Of a stretch of 12,108 nucleotides of DNA, positions 1 to 6,427 are shown in pieces. Below the pieces are notes generated by a model. That model saw only the letters and a list, made by a program, of their open reading frames with translations. It was not told where the DNA came from and ran no database searches. The first letter of the stretch is position 1; each line of letters begins with the position of its first letter. The translations under genes and the position numbers were made by a program. Source of the stretch: JAGXLC01 sp964461045 (GTDB lineage: Bacteria > Bacteroidota > Bacteroidia > Bacteroidales > UBA12077); contig CAYWSJ010000097.1 in NCBI GenBank assembly GCA_964461045.1, positions 1 to 12,108 of the forward strand, written 5' to 3'.

Positions 1-61
1 AGGTGTTAAATATTATTTGTCTTTTAAATATAAATACTAAAATGAACTAACGACTATGCAT

Positions 62-90
62 AAAAACATTCAATATATGTGTTTTTTTTT
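62..90 (+). terminator. Weak possible terminator entering from the left
   Basis: An AT-only stem (AAAAACAT at 62-69 against ATGT-g-TTTT at 77-85, with one bulged G at 81) is followed by a run of nine T at 82-90. It could end a plus-strand transcript coming from a gene left of the window. It would not serve the phosphatase gene, because on the minus strand the run is A. The stem contains only one G-C pair, so this is a weak call. I see nothing else in bases 1-94. Confidence 0.2.
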
Positions 91-94
91 ATGT

Positions 95-2347
95 TTATTG
101 TATTTCAACCCCCATAATAGTAATGTCATCAATTTGTTTGTGATCACCAGTGTATCCATTCATCCAGTTGTCCAGTTCATTTTCCAGTTTTACGCCCTGT
201 TCTGCAATGGATAATTCTGATGTCCCGGCAAGAAATCTTTTTAGAGGTTTTGATTTGTACTTTTTCCCTTTTGGACCTCCAAACTGGTCCTGAAAACCAT
301 CGGAAAAAAGATATATTCTGTCTCCTTTTTCTAACTGGACTTCATGGTGGGTAAATTCGTTCATTTTTACATGGATTGAAACCGGCATTTTATCCCCTTT
401 GATTTCTTCAATCATTTTTGCATTGTCGTCATATAAGCCGTTTGTTTTTTCTTTTCTGATGATCCAGAGAGGATTATTGGCTCCGGCCCAGTAGCATTTG
501 TTATTTTTTGAGTTAATGGCAGCAAAGCTCATGTCCATTCCGTCTTTCTGACTGTCTGTTTTGCCAGATTGTTTCAGCGCTTCTATAACATATCTTCTTA
601 ATTCGTTGAGAACGTCGGATGATTTGGTAATTTCTTTCTTCCTGACAATCTCGTTTAGAAAGCTTACTCCCAGCATAGACATAAAAGCCCCGGGGACTCC
701 GTGCCCGGTACAGTCAGAGACAGTGAAAATATTCCATTCATTTACCCGGGTGGCCCAGTAAAAATCGCCTGAAACAATTTCTTTAGGTCGGAAAAGGATA
801 AAGTGAGGCCCCATGATTGTTTCTGCATATTTGGAAGAAGGCAGCACTGCTGTTTGAATTCGCTTGGCATACCGGATAGAGTCATCAATTGAGTTTTTTT
901 GCTTTTCAATTTTTGTTTTTTGTTCAGTAATTTTCTTTTTTGCTTTTCTTATTTTCAGGTAAGAATAGGTTCCGAGTAATACAAAGATCACTATACCAAT
1001 TAGTCCGCCAATCAGTGCTTTTCGAAGCACTTTTTCCTTTTTGATCTGGGCATCTTTGGCTGTTAATTGTGCTTTTTGAATTTTTATTTGTTGTTCTCTT
1101 TTTTCTATTTCATGAGTTGCTTCCAATTCAGCTAGTTTGCGGTTGGTTTCTCCATTAAAAATAGTGTCATTCAGTTGTTTGAACTGTTTGTGATATACAA
1201 GTGCTTTTTCATAATTTTTTGTGGCCTCATAGGCTTTTGAAAGCGTTTCATAAGCTCGCCGCATCTCATCCTGAGCGCCTATTTCTTCTGCTATTTTTCT
1301 GCATCTGTGCAGGGTTTTAATGGCTACGGTATAATGGCCTGTTTTATATTCCAATATCCCAATATAGTTAAGACAATAGATCTGTCCTGTCCGGTCCTCC
1401 AGATCCTCCCAATATTTCATGGCATCATCAAAATATTTTTCTGCAAGCTGAAATTTTTGAGTTTCAAGATAAATAATTCCGATATTTGTAAGGCAGTAGG
1501 CAGCATTTTGTGGCATATTTAGTTTTTCTGAAAGATCTAATGATCGGGTATAGTAATCCATTGCCTTTTCGTACTCCTTTCTTTTCCAGTATATTTCTCC
1601 TGTATTGAGCCATATCATTGCAATACCTGACGAGTCATTTAGTTCTTTGTATATTTCCAGAGCTTCAGAATAATAATCAAGCGCGTTATCATAATCTTCC
1701 AGTTCAAAATAGAGAATTGCTATGTTGTTTAGTAACGGAGCAACTCCGCTTTTTCTGCCTTTATCTTTAAAAATTTGCAAAGATTTTTGATACTCCTCAC
1801 TTGCCCTTTTAAAATAGCCCTGAAACCATAAAATATTTCCAATGCTGTTATGACAATACGCTTGTGTTATTTTTTCATCTTCTTCGCGGAATATTTTAAG
1901 CGCTTGCCTGTGTTTTTGTATGGCCTCCTTATAATTTCCCAGTTGGGAGTGGCAATCTCCATGATAGAACAGGACAATTCCGTAGGTCCTGGTCTCTGAT
2001 TCTTTTAGCAGAGAATCAGCTTGTTCGAAGTACTCCAGTGATTTTTTGTATTCATTGTGCATTAAGTAAACCCGGGCAAACAAATAAAAGGGGATTGCTT
2101 TTTCCCAGTTTGAATCCGAACCTTTACTGATTTTTTTTGCTCTTCTTGCATAACTGAGCGCCCGTGCGCTATCGTTTGCCTGGAAGGTGATACTTAAATT
2201 CATTAATGCATGAATCCTGACTGAATCCTGCTGGTTACTTTCAGCAACTTTCTCCAGGCTATCTGTTATTTCAAGATTTTGTGCCAGGGAAGTTCTTAAA
2301 AAAACGATTGAAAGAAAAATGTAAAAAACTAAAAGAGAGGACTTCAT
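95..2347 (-). CDS. TPR-domain SpoIIE-family (PP2C-like) serine/threonine phosphatase, membrane-anchored
   Basis: A 750-residue signalling protein. Residues 1-22 are a signal peptide ending near SLAQ. Residues of about 40-395 hold roughly eight to nine TPR helices pairs with the typical G-x-Y-x-x-A pattern (for example GNYKEAI, EDYDNALDYY, KEYEKAMDYY), probably in the periplasm. A coiled-coil stretch at about 400-440 leads into one transmembrane helix at about 444-464, then a charged linker and a SpoIIE/PP2C phosphatase domain at about 495-750. The metal-binding signatures are present: SGDFYW at 526-531 (D528), DCTGHGVPGA at 545-554 (D545), SDGFQDQ at 682-688 (D683) and QIDDITI at 738-744. The catalytic domain therefore looks intact. 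The family dephosphorylates serine or threonine on partner proteins, often anti-sigma-factor antagonists; no such partner is encoded nearby. The gene stands alone on the minus strand. The start is an ATG preceded by an A-rich leader (GAAAAAATGAATT). The input it senses cannot be read from the sequence. Confidence 0.93.
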   Translation of the reverse strand: MKSSLLVFYIFLSIVFLRTSLAQNLEITDSLEKVAESNQQDSVRIHALMNLSITFQANDSARALSYARRAKKISKGSDSNWEKAIPFYLFARVYLMHNEYKKSLEYFEQADSLLKESETRTYGIVLFYHGDCHSQLGNYKEAIQKHRQALKIFREEDEKITQAYCHNSIGNILWFQGYFKRASEEYQKSLQIFKDKGRKSGVAPLLNNIAILYFELEDYDNALDYYSEALEIYKELNDSSGIAMIWLNTGEIYWKRKEYEKAMDYYTRSLDLSEKLNMPQNAAYCLTNIGIIYLETQKFQLAEKYFDDAMKYWEDLEDRTGQIYCLNYIGILEYKTGHYTVAIKTLHRCRKIAEEIGAQDEMRRAYETLSKAYEATKNYEKALVYHKQFKQLNDTIFNGETNRKLAELEATHEIEKREQQIKIQKAQLTAKDAQIKKEKVLRKALIGGLIGIVIFVLLGTYSYLKIRKAKKKITEQKTKIEKQKNSIDDSIRYAKRIQTAVLPSSKYAETIMGPHFILFRPKEIVSGDFYWATRVNEWNIFTVSDCTGHGVPGAFMSMLGVSFLNEIVRKKEITKSSDVLNELRRYVIEALKQSGKTDSQKDGMDMSFAAINSKNNKCYWAGANNPLWIIRKEKTNGLYDDNAKMIEEIKGDKMPVSIHVKMNEFTHHEVQLEKGDRIYLFSDGFQDQFGGPKGKKYKSKPLKRFLAGTSELSIAEQGVKLENELDNWMNGYTGDHKQIDDITIMGVEIQ

Positions 2348-2496
2348 AATTCATTTTTTCAGGTTGAATAATTACCGAATGTGATTCTTATTGATTTTTC
2401 AAGGTAAGATACTAAAAAAGAATGTTGAATTCCAGAAACTTAAAATATTTTACTTTACCAAATTTAAAGATGTATTCAGATGCCTCTTTCGACTAT

Positions 2497-2542
2497 GATT
2501 TCTACAAATTTTGTATCTTAATTTACAAAATTTATAGAAATC
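2497..2542. repeat. Near-perfect 19-bp inverted repeat
   Basis: The left arm GATTTCTACAAATTTTGTA (2497-2515) and the right arm TACAAAATTTATAGAAATC (2524-2542) are reverse complements at 18 of 19 positions, separated by an 8-nt loop TCTTAATT. It lies about 150 bp upstream of the phosphatase start and about 290 bp upstream of the PEBP start, in a divergent region, so it is badly placed for a gene-end terminator. It may be an operator, an RNA structure in the phosphatase leader, or a small palindromic mobile remnant; the sequence alone does not decide. Confidence 0.75.
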
Positions 2543-2568
2543 TGAGGGAAATTATAGTTTAACTTATT

Positions 2569-2589
2569 CCCCGCCCTAAAGAGACGGGG
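2569..2589 (-). repeat. GC-rich hairpin, better paired as minus-strand RNA
   Basis: CCCCG (2569-2573) pairs with CGGGG (2585-2589). Read on the plus strand, the inner positions give two C-A mismatches. Read as minus-strand RNA, the same positions become U-G wobbles, giving an 8-bp stem (CCCCGUCU with GGGCGGGG) around a loop CUUUA. The pairing therefore favours a leftward transcript, that is, the phosphatase leader or something from further right. No U-run follows, so it is not a standard terminator. Confidence 0.5.
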
Positions 2590-2781
2590 CCATCCAAAAT
2601 TATTTTGTTAAAGCAGGATAAAATCAAAACGGTTTTTTATAATAATATACTTATACGATTTTGAATTGTTTTATTTCTCTTTTCTGATGTTTTATATATT
2701 TCTCTGAATTACCAATAATGTGTTAAAAAAAGAATCCTGATAATTTATGTATAATTTACTGATAATTAGAAAGAATAATTA

Positions 2782-2812
2782 TTGACAAATTCATTTCGAA
2801 TTTATAATTTTG
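2782..2812 (+). promoter_or_regulatory. Bacteroidota-type promoter for the PEBP gene
   Basis: A -33 element TTG (2782-2784) and a -7 element TAATTTTG (2805-2812, matching TAnnTTTG) are separated by 20 nt, within the spacing described for Bacteroidota housekeeping promoters. Transcription would start near 2817-2820, about 15 nt before the ATG at 2833. The TTG at 2782 also opens the reading frame of the next gene, but as the -33 element it lies upstream of the transcript and cannot be the start codon. Overlapping TTGACA and TATAAT words have a 15-nt spacing, too short for the usual sigma-70 arrangement. Confidence 0.6.
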
Positions 2813-2832
2813 ATAATTCAACTGGTTGCTTT

Positions 2833-3384
2833 ATGAGAAAGAGAAAAACTGAAAAATATTTCATATTATTTCTGGGAATATCATTGATGGTAGGAATTGT
2901 AGCAATTGAATCTTTTACACAGAGAAGGGCCAAACAAAATAAAGGAGGAAAGATTATGAAATTACAAAGCAATGCATTTAATCACCAGGATTTTATTCCT
3001 GTAAAGTATAGTTGCAAAGGAGAAGATGTAAATCCGGCTTTAAGCTGGAAAAATGTACCTAATGCAACGAAGAGTTTTGCCTTGAGTGTAAAGGATCCGG
3101 ATGCACCTATGGGAACCTTTGTACACTGGCTTGTTTATGATATTGATAAAGATAAAAGGGAGATACCAGAGAATTCAATTCCCGGAAAACAGGTACAGAA
3201 TAATTTCAGAAAAGAAGACTATGGAGGACCCTGTCCGCCTTCGGGAATTCACCGTTATTTTTTCAGATTGTATGCGCTTGATGTAGAAACACTTGGCAAT
3301 ATTAAAACAATGGAAGAGTTTGATGAAAAAGTGTCGGCTCATACCATTGAAAAAGCTGAATTGATGGGAAAGTTTGAGAAGTAA
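2833..3384 (+). CDS. YbhB/YbcL family (PEBP, Raf-kinase-inhibitor-like) protein
   Basis: A 183-residue protein of the phosphatidylethanolamine-binding-protein fold. From the ATG at 2833, residues 1-41 form a basic start (MRKRKTEK) plus a hydrophobic segment (about 10-27), which looks like an uncleaved anchor or signal peptide. The PEBP core begins at an internal ATG (2956, M42) exactly where bacterial YbhB proteins begin (MKLQSNAF). Family marks, in core numbering (core of 142 residues), are NPALSW at 26-31, DPDAP at 47-51, H57 and GIHRYFF at 97-103. These line the small anion/ligand pocket of the family; the bacterial function is poorly defined and no enzyme activity is established. The internal ATG carries a strong Shine-Dalgarno, so an export form and a cytosolic form are both possible. 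The gene is probably monocistronic and converges with the DCC-family gene after an 18-nt gap. Family call firm; start uncertain. Confidence 0.9.
   Translation: MRKRKTEKYFILFLGISLMVGIVAIESFTQRRAKQNKGGKIMKLQSNAFNHQDFIPVKYSCKGEDVNPALSWKNVPNATKSFALSVKDPDAPMGTFVHWLVYDIDKDKREIPENSIPGKQVQNNFRKEDYGGPCPPSGIHRYFFRLYALDVETLGNIKTMEEFDEKVSAHTIEKAELMGKFEK
2943..2948 (+). promoter_or_regulatory. Strong Shine-Dalgarno before an internal ATG of the PEBP gene
   Basis: AGGAGG sits 7 nt before the in-frame ATG at 2956. Most genes in the window lack such a motif, as expected in Bacteroidota. The ATG coincides with the usual first residue of YbhB-type proteins. The motif also codes for Gly-Gly in frame (NKGGKIM), so it could be a coding coincidence. 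Confidence 0.45.
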
Positions 3385-3402
3385 AACAGGAAAGAGCCGG
3401 AA

Positions 3403-3819
3403 TTATTCCAGGAATTTATGAGACATATTCTTTTCAGGGAAATAACAAGTTGACCTGCTGCCAAACCATTTTTTTCGGTTTCTGGCTATAAGGTCGTAAA
3501 AATAATTTCTTATAAATGGTGGAATTATTATAAATACGTATGATAGATTCCATGGAAATTTTAACCGTTTTGCAATTCTGAGAGCAGCTAATGATTTTGT
3601 GAAAATTTTTTTGTTTTCGATGAGAATAACTGAATCTTCTTCAGTGCTGTCTTTATATTTTTTGATTAATTGTTTTCCTGTTTTTGATTGAAGAGAAGCA
3701 AACCTAAACAGATCCTTTTTTTCTCTTTTCAGTATGAATACGATTGATCCACTGCATAAATTGCAATATCCGTCAAAGAGAATAACAGGGTTATTTGTTT
3801 TTTCTTCAGATATACTCAT
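3403..3819 (-). CDS. DCC family thiol-disulfide oxidoreductase-like protein (DUF393)
   Basis: A 138-residue protein with the defining DUF393 signature near the N terminus: VILFDGYCNLCSGSI (about residues 13-27), in which DGxCxLC supplies the two cysteines of a thioredoxin-like CxxC site. The following segment FRFASLQSKTGKQLI matches the family's conserved F-x-x-hydrophobic-QS-x-x-G region. Length is normal for the family (about 110-140). No signal peptide, so probably cytoplasmic. The substrate and redox partner are unknown for the family. It starts 25 nt after the stop of the mannose-6-phosphate isomerase gene and is probably co-transcribed with it; the link looks incidental. The ATG start is well placed before the signature. 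Confidence 0.9.
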   Translation of the reverse strand: MSISEEKTNNPVILFDGYCNLCSGSIVFILKREKKDLFRFASLQSKTGKQLIKKYKDSTEEDSVILIENKKIFTKSLAALRIAKRLKFPWNLSYVFIIIPPFIRNYFYDLIARNRKKWFGSRSTCYFPEKNMSHKFLE

Positions 3820-3844
3820 ACTAAGAAAAACAAGTTAACATTAC

Positions 3845-4852
3845 TTATTGTTCTTCTTTTTCATTTTTTGATTCAATGTAGACCTCAAGAAGTTTTGCTT
3901 TGTTTTTTGGAGCAATTTTTATATGATCTACTGTTGCGGGTACAAGGAGAGTTTCTCCTTTGCTTATCTCCAGTTTTTCTTCTTCGTTATAAGTTATTTC
4001 TGCCATGCCATCCATGCACATATAAACCACAAACGAATCGAGATCTATGAAATCTTTTTCTAAAATCCGGTCAAATTCCAGAATGTTGGTTGTGAAGTAT
4101 TTGCACTTAACCAAATTAGAGGTCTCATTAGGCTTTAACGTATAATTGGTTCTGTACTCTTTATAATATTTGTAATCAATAGCATCCACAGCCAGATCAT
4201 TGTGTAATTCCCTGGGTTTGCCGTCCTGTCCTTTGCGGTTCCAGTCAAAAATACGGTAAGTAACATCCGATGTTTGCTGAATTTCCGCCAGGAGAATCCC
4301 TTTACCAATGGCATGGACTCTTCCCGAAGGCAAAAAGAAGACATCTCCTGCACTTACTTTTTCACTATTTAAAATTTCAGGCAAAGTATTATTTTTCAAA
4401 TGTTTAAGGTAAGTTTCTTTATCCATTTCCCGGTTAAATCCGGAAATTAATTCTGCCCCTTCATCGGCCTGTATTACATACCACATTTCCGTTTTTCCGT
4501 AGGCGTTATGACGTTTGCGTGCCAGTTCATCATCAGGATGTACCTGGATAGATAATACATCACTTGCATCAATGAATTTGATCAGCAATGGGAATTCCTC
4601 GCCAAATCGTTTAAATACATTTTCTCCAACAAGATCACCCATGTACACTTCGATGAGTTCCTGCAGATTATTGCCAGCCAGGTAGCCATTGGCTACTACC
4701 GAAAGATTATCCTGCACTGATGAAATTTCCCAGCTTTCACCAATTTTTTTATCCGATGGAACAGACTTGTTTAATACAGAATTAAGTTTCTGCCCACCCC
4801 ATATCTTTTCTTTATATATTGCTTTGAATTTAAAAGGATATAATTCTTCCAT
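3845..4852 (-). CDS. manA: Mannose-6-phosphate isomerase, class I (cupin, zinc-dependent)
   Basis: A 335-residue enzyme interconverting mannose 6-phosphate and fructose 6-phosphate in the cytoplasm, linking glycolysis to GDP-mannose and mannosylated polysaccharide synthesis. It opens with the family start PFKFKAIYKEKIWGG (residues 6-20). The zinc site is complete: LSIQVHPDD at 100-108 (Q103, H105), GKTEMWYV at 119-126 (E122) and LPSGRVHAIGKG at 174-185 (H180). The downstream signature EIQQTSDVTYRIFDWNR (190-206) carries the conserved Arg/Asp active-site segment. The length and motif spacing fit the shorter Bacillus-like form rather than the E. coli form of about 390 residues. It is the second gene of a minus-strand trio, 51 nt after the aminotransferase gene's stop and 25 nt before the DCC gene. 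The phosphomannomutase and GDP-mannose genes that might accompany it are not in this window. Confidence 0.95.
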   Translation of the reverse strand: MEELYPFKFKAIYKEKIWGGQKLNSVLNKSVPSDKKIGESWEISSVQDNLSVVANGYLAGNNLQELIEVYMGDLVGENVFKRFGEEFPLLIKFIDASDVLSIQVHPDDELARKRHNAYGKTEMWYVIQADEGAELISGFNREMDKETYLKHLKNNTLPEILNSEKVSAGDVFFLPSGRVHAIGKGILLAEIQQTSDVTYRIFDWNRKGQDGKPRELHNDLAVDAIDYKYYKEYRTNYTLKPNETSNLVKCKYFTTNILEFDRILEKDFIDLDSFVVYMCMDGMAEITYNEEEKLEISKGETLLVPATVDHIKIAPKNKAKLLEVYIESKNEKEEQ

Positions 4853-4903
4853 AAGATTATTTTTACTTTAACAAATTAATGAAATATAAAAAAAGATTGA
4901 AAT

Positions 4904-5764
4904 TTATAACATCATGTTTGAATAGTTCTTTTTTATTATAGATAAATTCTTTTTTAATTTTTTATCATAAGCTTCCATTAATTTTCTCATAAGTTTGTTC
5001 TGAACATCATATTGAAGATCGTTTATCTGATTTACCGGTAATATCTTAGGGGATGTACCTGTCAGAAAAGAAGCGTCAAACTCCGTTAGTTCAGTGTAAT
5101 GGATGTTTTTTATAACCAGGTCCAGATTTTTTTCTCTGCATATTTCTGTTACATTTTTTCTTGCTATTCCTTGCAGAACGTTCTCATCATGAGGAGTAAA
5201 CAACTGTTTGTTTTTAATGAAGAACAAATTGGAACGGCTTCCTTCCGTTAAGTATCCTTTAGGATTCAGTAAAATGGCTTCATAAGCCCCTGTCTCTTTT
5301 ATTTTTTTGTTGGCCTGATTCCTTGCCTCTGTATTCACGATTTTAACATTTGGCAGGTCACGAACCACATTGCAAAGAATTGTTTTTACTCCCTTTTGAT
5401 AATATTCTGCCGGTGGAAAAGTATTTGTGGTTTGATAATACAATTCATTAAAATTAAAACTTTCTGGGAAATCAGGGAATTGAAGAATTATCTTGATGCG
5501 GCCCCGTCTCAGTTTATTTTCTTTTATTATTTCAAAAATGTTTTTAATCAGGTTATTTTTATCTTTAACGATCTTTATTTTTTCGAGCTTTAATGAGTTA
5601 AAAAGCCTGCTAATGTGATAATCCGGAAATGCAGGCACCCCATCTTCAACCCTTAATACTTCATAAATCGACAGCCCTGAATCTAGGTGATACTTTTCAT
5701 TAAACCTTTTGCAGGGCAGTCTTTGCTGGTTGTAAATAAATATGTTTCCTGTACACTCTTTCAT
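4904..5764 (-). CDS. Class IV PLP-dependent aminotransferase (branched-chain aminotransferase / aminodeoxychorismate lyase family)
   Basis: A 286-residue fold-type IV PLP enzyme. Visible marks are GLSIYEVLRVEDGVPAF (30-46) with HISRLFNSL (50-58), the N-terminal IlvE/PabC pattern; NVKIVN at 139-144, whose K141 is the expected Schiff-base lysine; GAYEAILLNPKGYLTEGSRSN starting at residue 159, with E174 contacting the PLP ring nitrogen; and LTGTSPKILPV (234-244), the phosphate-loop region. It could act on branched-chain or D-amino acids or as a 4-amino-4-deoxychorismate lyase; the sequence does not settle which. The frame is open to a TTG at 5806 (300 residues), but a perfect TATCTTTG promoter box lies inside that extension, so the ATG at 5764 is the better start. 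It heads the minus-strand trio with manA and the DCC gene. Downstream of K141 the sequence is intact to the stop. Confidence 0.85.
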   Translation of the reverse strand: MKECTGNIFIYNQQRLPCKRFNEKYHLDSGLSIYEVLRVEDGVPAFPDYHISRLFNSLKLEKIKIVKDKNNLIKNIFEIIKENKLRRGRIKIILQFPDFPESFNFNELYYQTTNTFPPAEYYQKGVKTILCNVVRDLPNVKIVNTEARNQANKKIKETGAYEAILLNPKGYLTEGSRSNLFFIKNKQLFTPHDENVLQGIARKNVTEICREKNLDLVIKNIHYTELTEFDASFLTGTSPKILPVNQINDLQYDVQNKLMRKLMEAYDKKLKKNLSIIKKNYSNMML

Positions 5765-5781
5765 AATTCTTAACTCTGGGT

Positions 5782-5789
5782 CAAAGATA
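5782..5789 (-). promoter_or_regulatory. TATCTTTG -7 box for the aminotransferase-manA-DCC trio
   Basis: The minus strand reads TATCTTTG from 5789 to 5782, a perfect TAnnTTTG element. Transcription would start near 5776, giving a leader of about 12 nt before the ATG at 5764. The only upstream TTTG (5807-5804) is 14 nt away, shorter than the usual 17-23 nt, so the -33 part is doubtful. Confidence 0.4.
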
Positions 5790-5825
5790 ATACAATCTGG
5801 CTCCAAATATTTCTATATTTAATTT

Positions 5826-5864
5826 TTGTTCATTAACGTACGGTTTTTGTCCGTAAATGAACAA
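5826..5864. repeat. Bulged inverted repeat between divergent promoter boxes
   Basis: TTGTTCATT (5826-5834) pairs with AATGAACAA (5856-5864), and TACGG (5839-5843) pairs with CCGTA (5851-5855), around a 7-nt loop. All 14 pairs are perfect; the only irregularity is a 4-nt insert AACG (5835-5838) in the left arm. Without the bulge, TTGTTCATTAACG and its partner match at 12 of 13 positions. It lies between TATCTTTG boxes facing left (5789-5782) and right (5883-5890), a natural place for a shared operator. Confidence 0.6.
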
Positions 5865-5882
5865 TTATTCTATTTGTTTTCT

Positions 5883-5890
5883 TATCTTTG
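5883..5890 (+). promoter_or_regulatory. Rightward TATCTTTG -7 box
   Basis: A perfect TATCTTTG box on the plus strand. No TTG is found 17-23 nt upstream (the nearest are at about 6 nt and 33 nt), so the -33 element is missing or degenerate. A transcript would start near 5896, about 75 nt before the small ORF at 5970 and more than 500 nt before ligA. Confidence 0.4.
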
Positions 5891-5969
5891 CCCTGTAAAT
5901 CAAGGAAAAATATTTTGGCACATTAATTGTAAAACCCTAATTGTTATACGAATCCAAAAAGATAGAATT

Positions 5970-6032
5970 ATGTTGACATTGATAGTATTGTCACTGGTAC
6001 TTATTACGAAACTGATACAAATGATTTTTTAA
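5970..6032 (+). CDS. Possible 20-residue hydrophobic micro-peptide
   Basis: An ATG-started ORF encoding MLTLIVLSLVLITKLIQMIF, almost entirely a single transmembrane-length hydrophobic helix with one lysine. Support: an A-rich leader (AAAAAGATAGAATT) like those of the neighbouring genes, a TATCTTTG box 80 nt upstream, and a hairpin overlapping the stop codon. Against: AT-rich DNA readily yields short Leu/Ile-rich frames by chance, and there is no homologue I recognise. The longer frame that runs back to a TTG at 5826 is unlikely because it would start inside the inverted repeat and span the promoter box. If real, it could be a membrane micro-protein, a type I toxin-like peptide or a leader peptide. 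No function is assigned. Confidence 0.25.
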   Translation: MLTLIVLSLVLITKLIQMIF

Positions 6033-6054
6033 GTGAATTCGATTCATTTTAAAA
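6027..6054 (+). terminator. AT-rich hairpin at the end of the small ORF
   Basis: TTTTAAGTGAAT (6027-6038) pairs with ATTCATTTTAAAA (6042-6054) around a TCG loop, with one G-U pair and one bulged base. It includes the stop codon of the small ORF (6030-6032). The stem is long but has little G-C, and the following bases (CATTTTTCATTTTG) give only a broken T-run. It is a weak intrinsic terminator candidate. Confidence 0.35.
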
Positions 6055-6427
6055 CATTTTTCATTTTGTTTTTTCATGCTCTGAATAATAAATTTTGCCG
6101 GCAGTTATTTGCTTGTAAATAAATATTTTGACATAAATAATGAATTGTATTTTTTCTTGTTTTTTATTTAGTTAACGTTCATTCCAGCCTCTCCCCGGGA
6201 ATTTCTCCCGCTTATTTGTGTTTGATCGTAATCGTTTTTATTTTAAACAAACAAATCTGGTAAATAATAATTATCAGAAGATATCGTAAAGGTTTTCTCC
6301 GGAAATGGTATTGTCATAAAATATAATATGCTGTTTTATTGGTTTTTTTGTTCATAAAAATTGGAAAAATATAACATCAATGGCTTCTTCTTTAGGAAAG
6401 CATTGTTAAATTTGTTACTAAAAAATA
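6055..6427. other. AT-rich gene-free stretch upstream of ligA
   Basis: I see no credible gene here. It is AT-rich except for one GC-rich patch at 6185-6210 with a small hairpin, CGGGA (6196-6200) against TCCCG (6206-6210). It must contain or carry the ligA promoter: a TAAATTTG box matching TAnnTTTG lies at 6407-6414, 13 nt before the ligA ATG, but without a TTG at the expected upstream distance. A frame on the minus strand at the right end runs into ligA and is its shadow. Confidence 0.55.

Larger units (their letters stand above)
2348..2832. other. Gene-free divergent region with several inverted repeats
   Basis: This 485-bp region separates the phosphatase gene (leftward) from the PEBP gene (rightward). 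I see no credible ORF. It contains a 19-bp inverted repeat (2497-2542), a GC-rich hairpin (2569-2589) in otherwise AT-rich DNA, a short perfect palindrome CAAAATTATTTTG (2595-2607), repeated TGATAATT words and a Bacteroidota-type promoter (2782-2812). For the phosphatase I find only a weak TATCTTAC box on the minus strand at 2411-2404, with no matching -33 element. Confidence 0.7.

Noticed and set aside
2782..2832. TTG-started N-terminal extension of the PEBP gene
   Set aside because: The TTG is the -33 element of a well-spaced promoter whose -7 box lies downstream, so the extension would not be transcribed.
2348..2832. Insertion sequence or complete MITE in the divergent region
   Set aside because: There are inverted repeats but no target-site duplication, no transposase remnant and no second copy in the window to support mobility.
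3399..3409. GGAATTATTCC palindrome between the convergent PEBP and DCC genes, considered as a bidirectional terminator
   Set aside because: The stem is 5 bp with a 1-nt centre and no T-run on either side, so it cannot form a useful hairpin.
4135..4353. Minus-strand 72-residue frame inside manA
   Set aside because: It is a different frame of the well-supported manA coding sequence.
5765..5806. TTG-started N-terminal extension of the aminotransferase gene
   Set aside because: A perfect minus-strand TATCTTTG box lies inside it, and the family start matches the ATG at 5764.
5826..5969. Upstream part of a 68-residue plus-strand frame beginning TTG at 5826
   Set aside because: It would start within the inverted repeat and run across the promoter box, and it shows no protein-like pattern; only the ATG-started 20-residue end is kept as a weak candidate.
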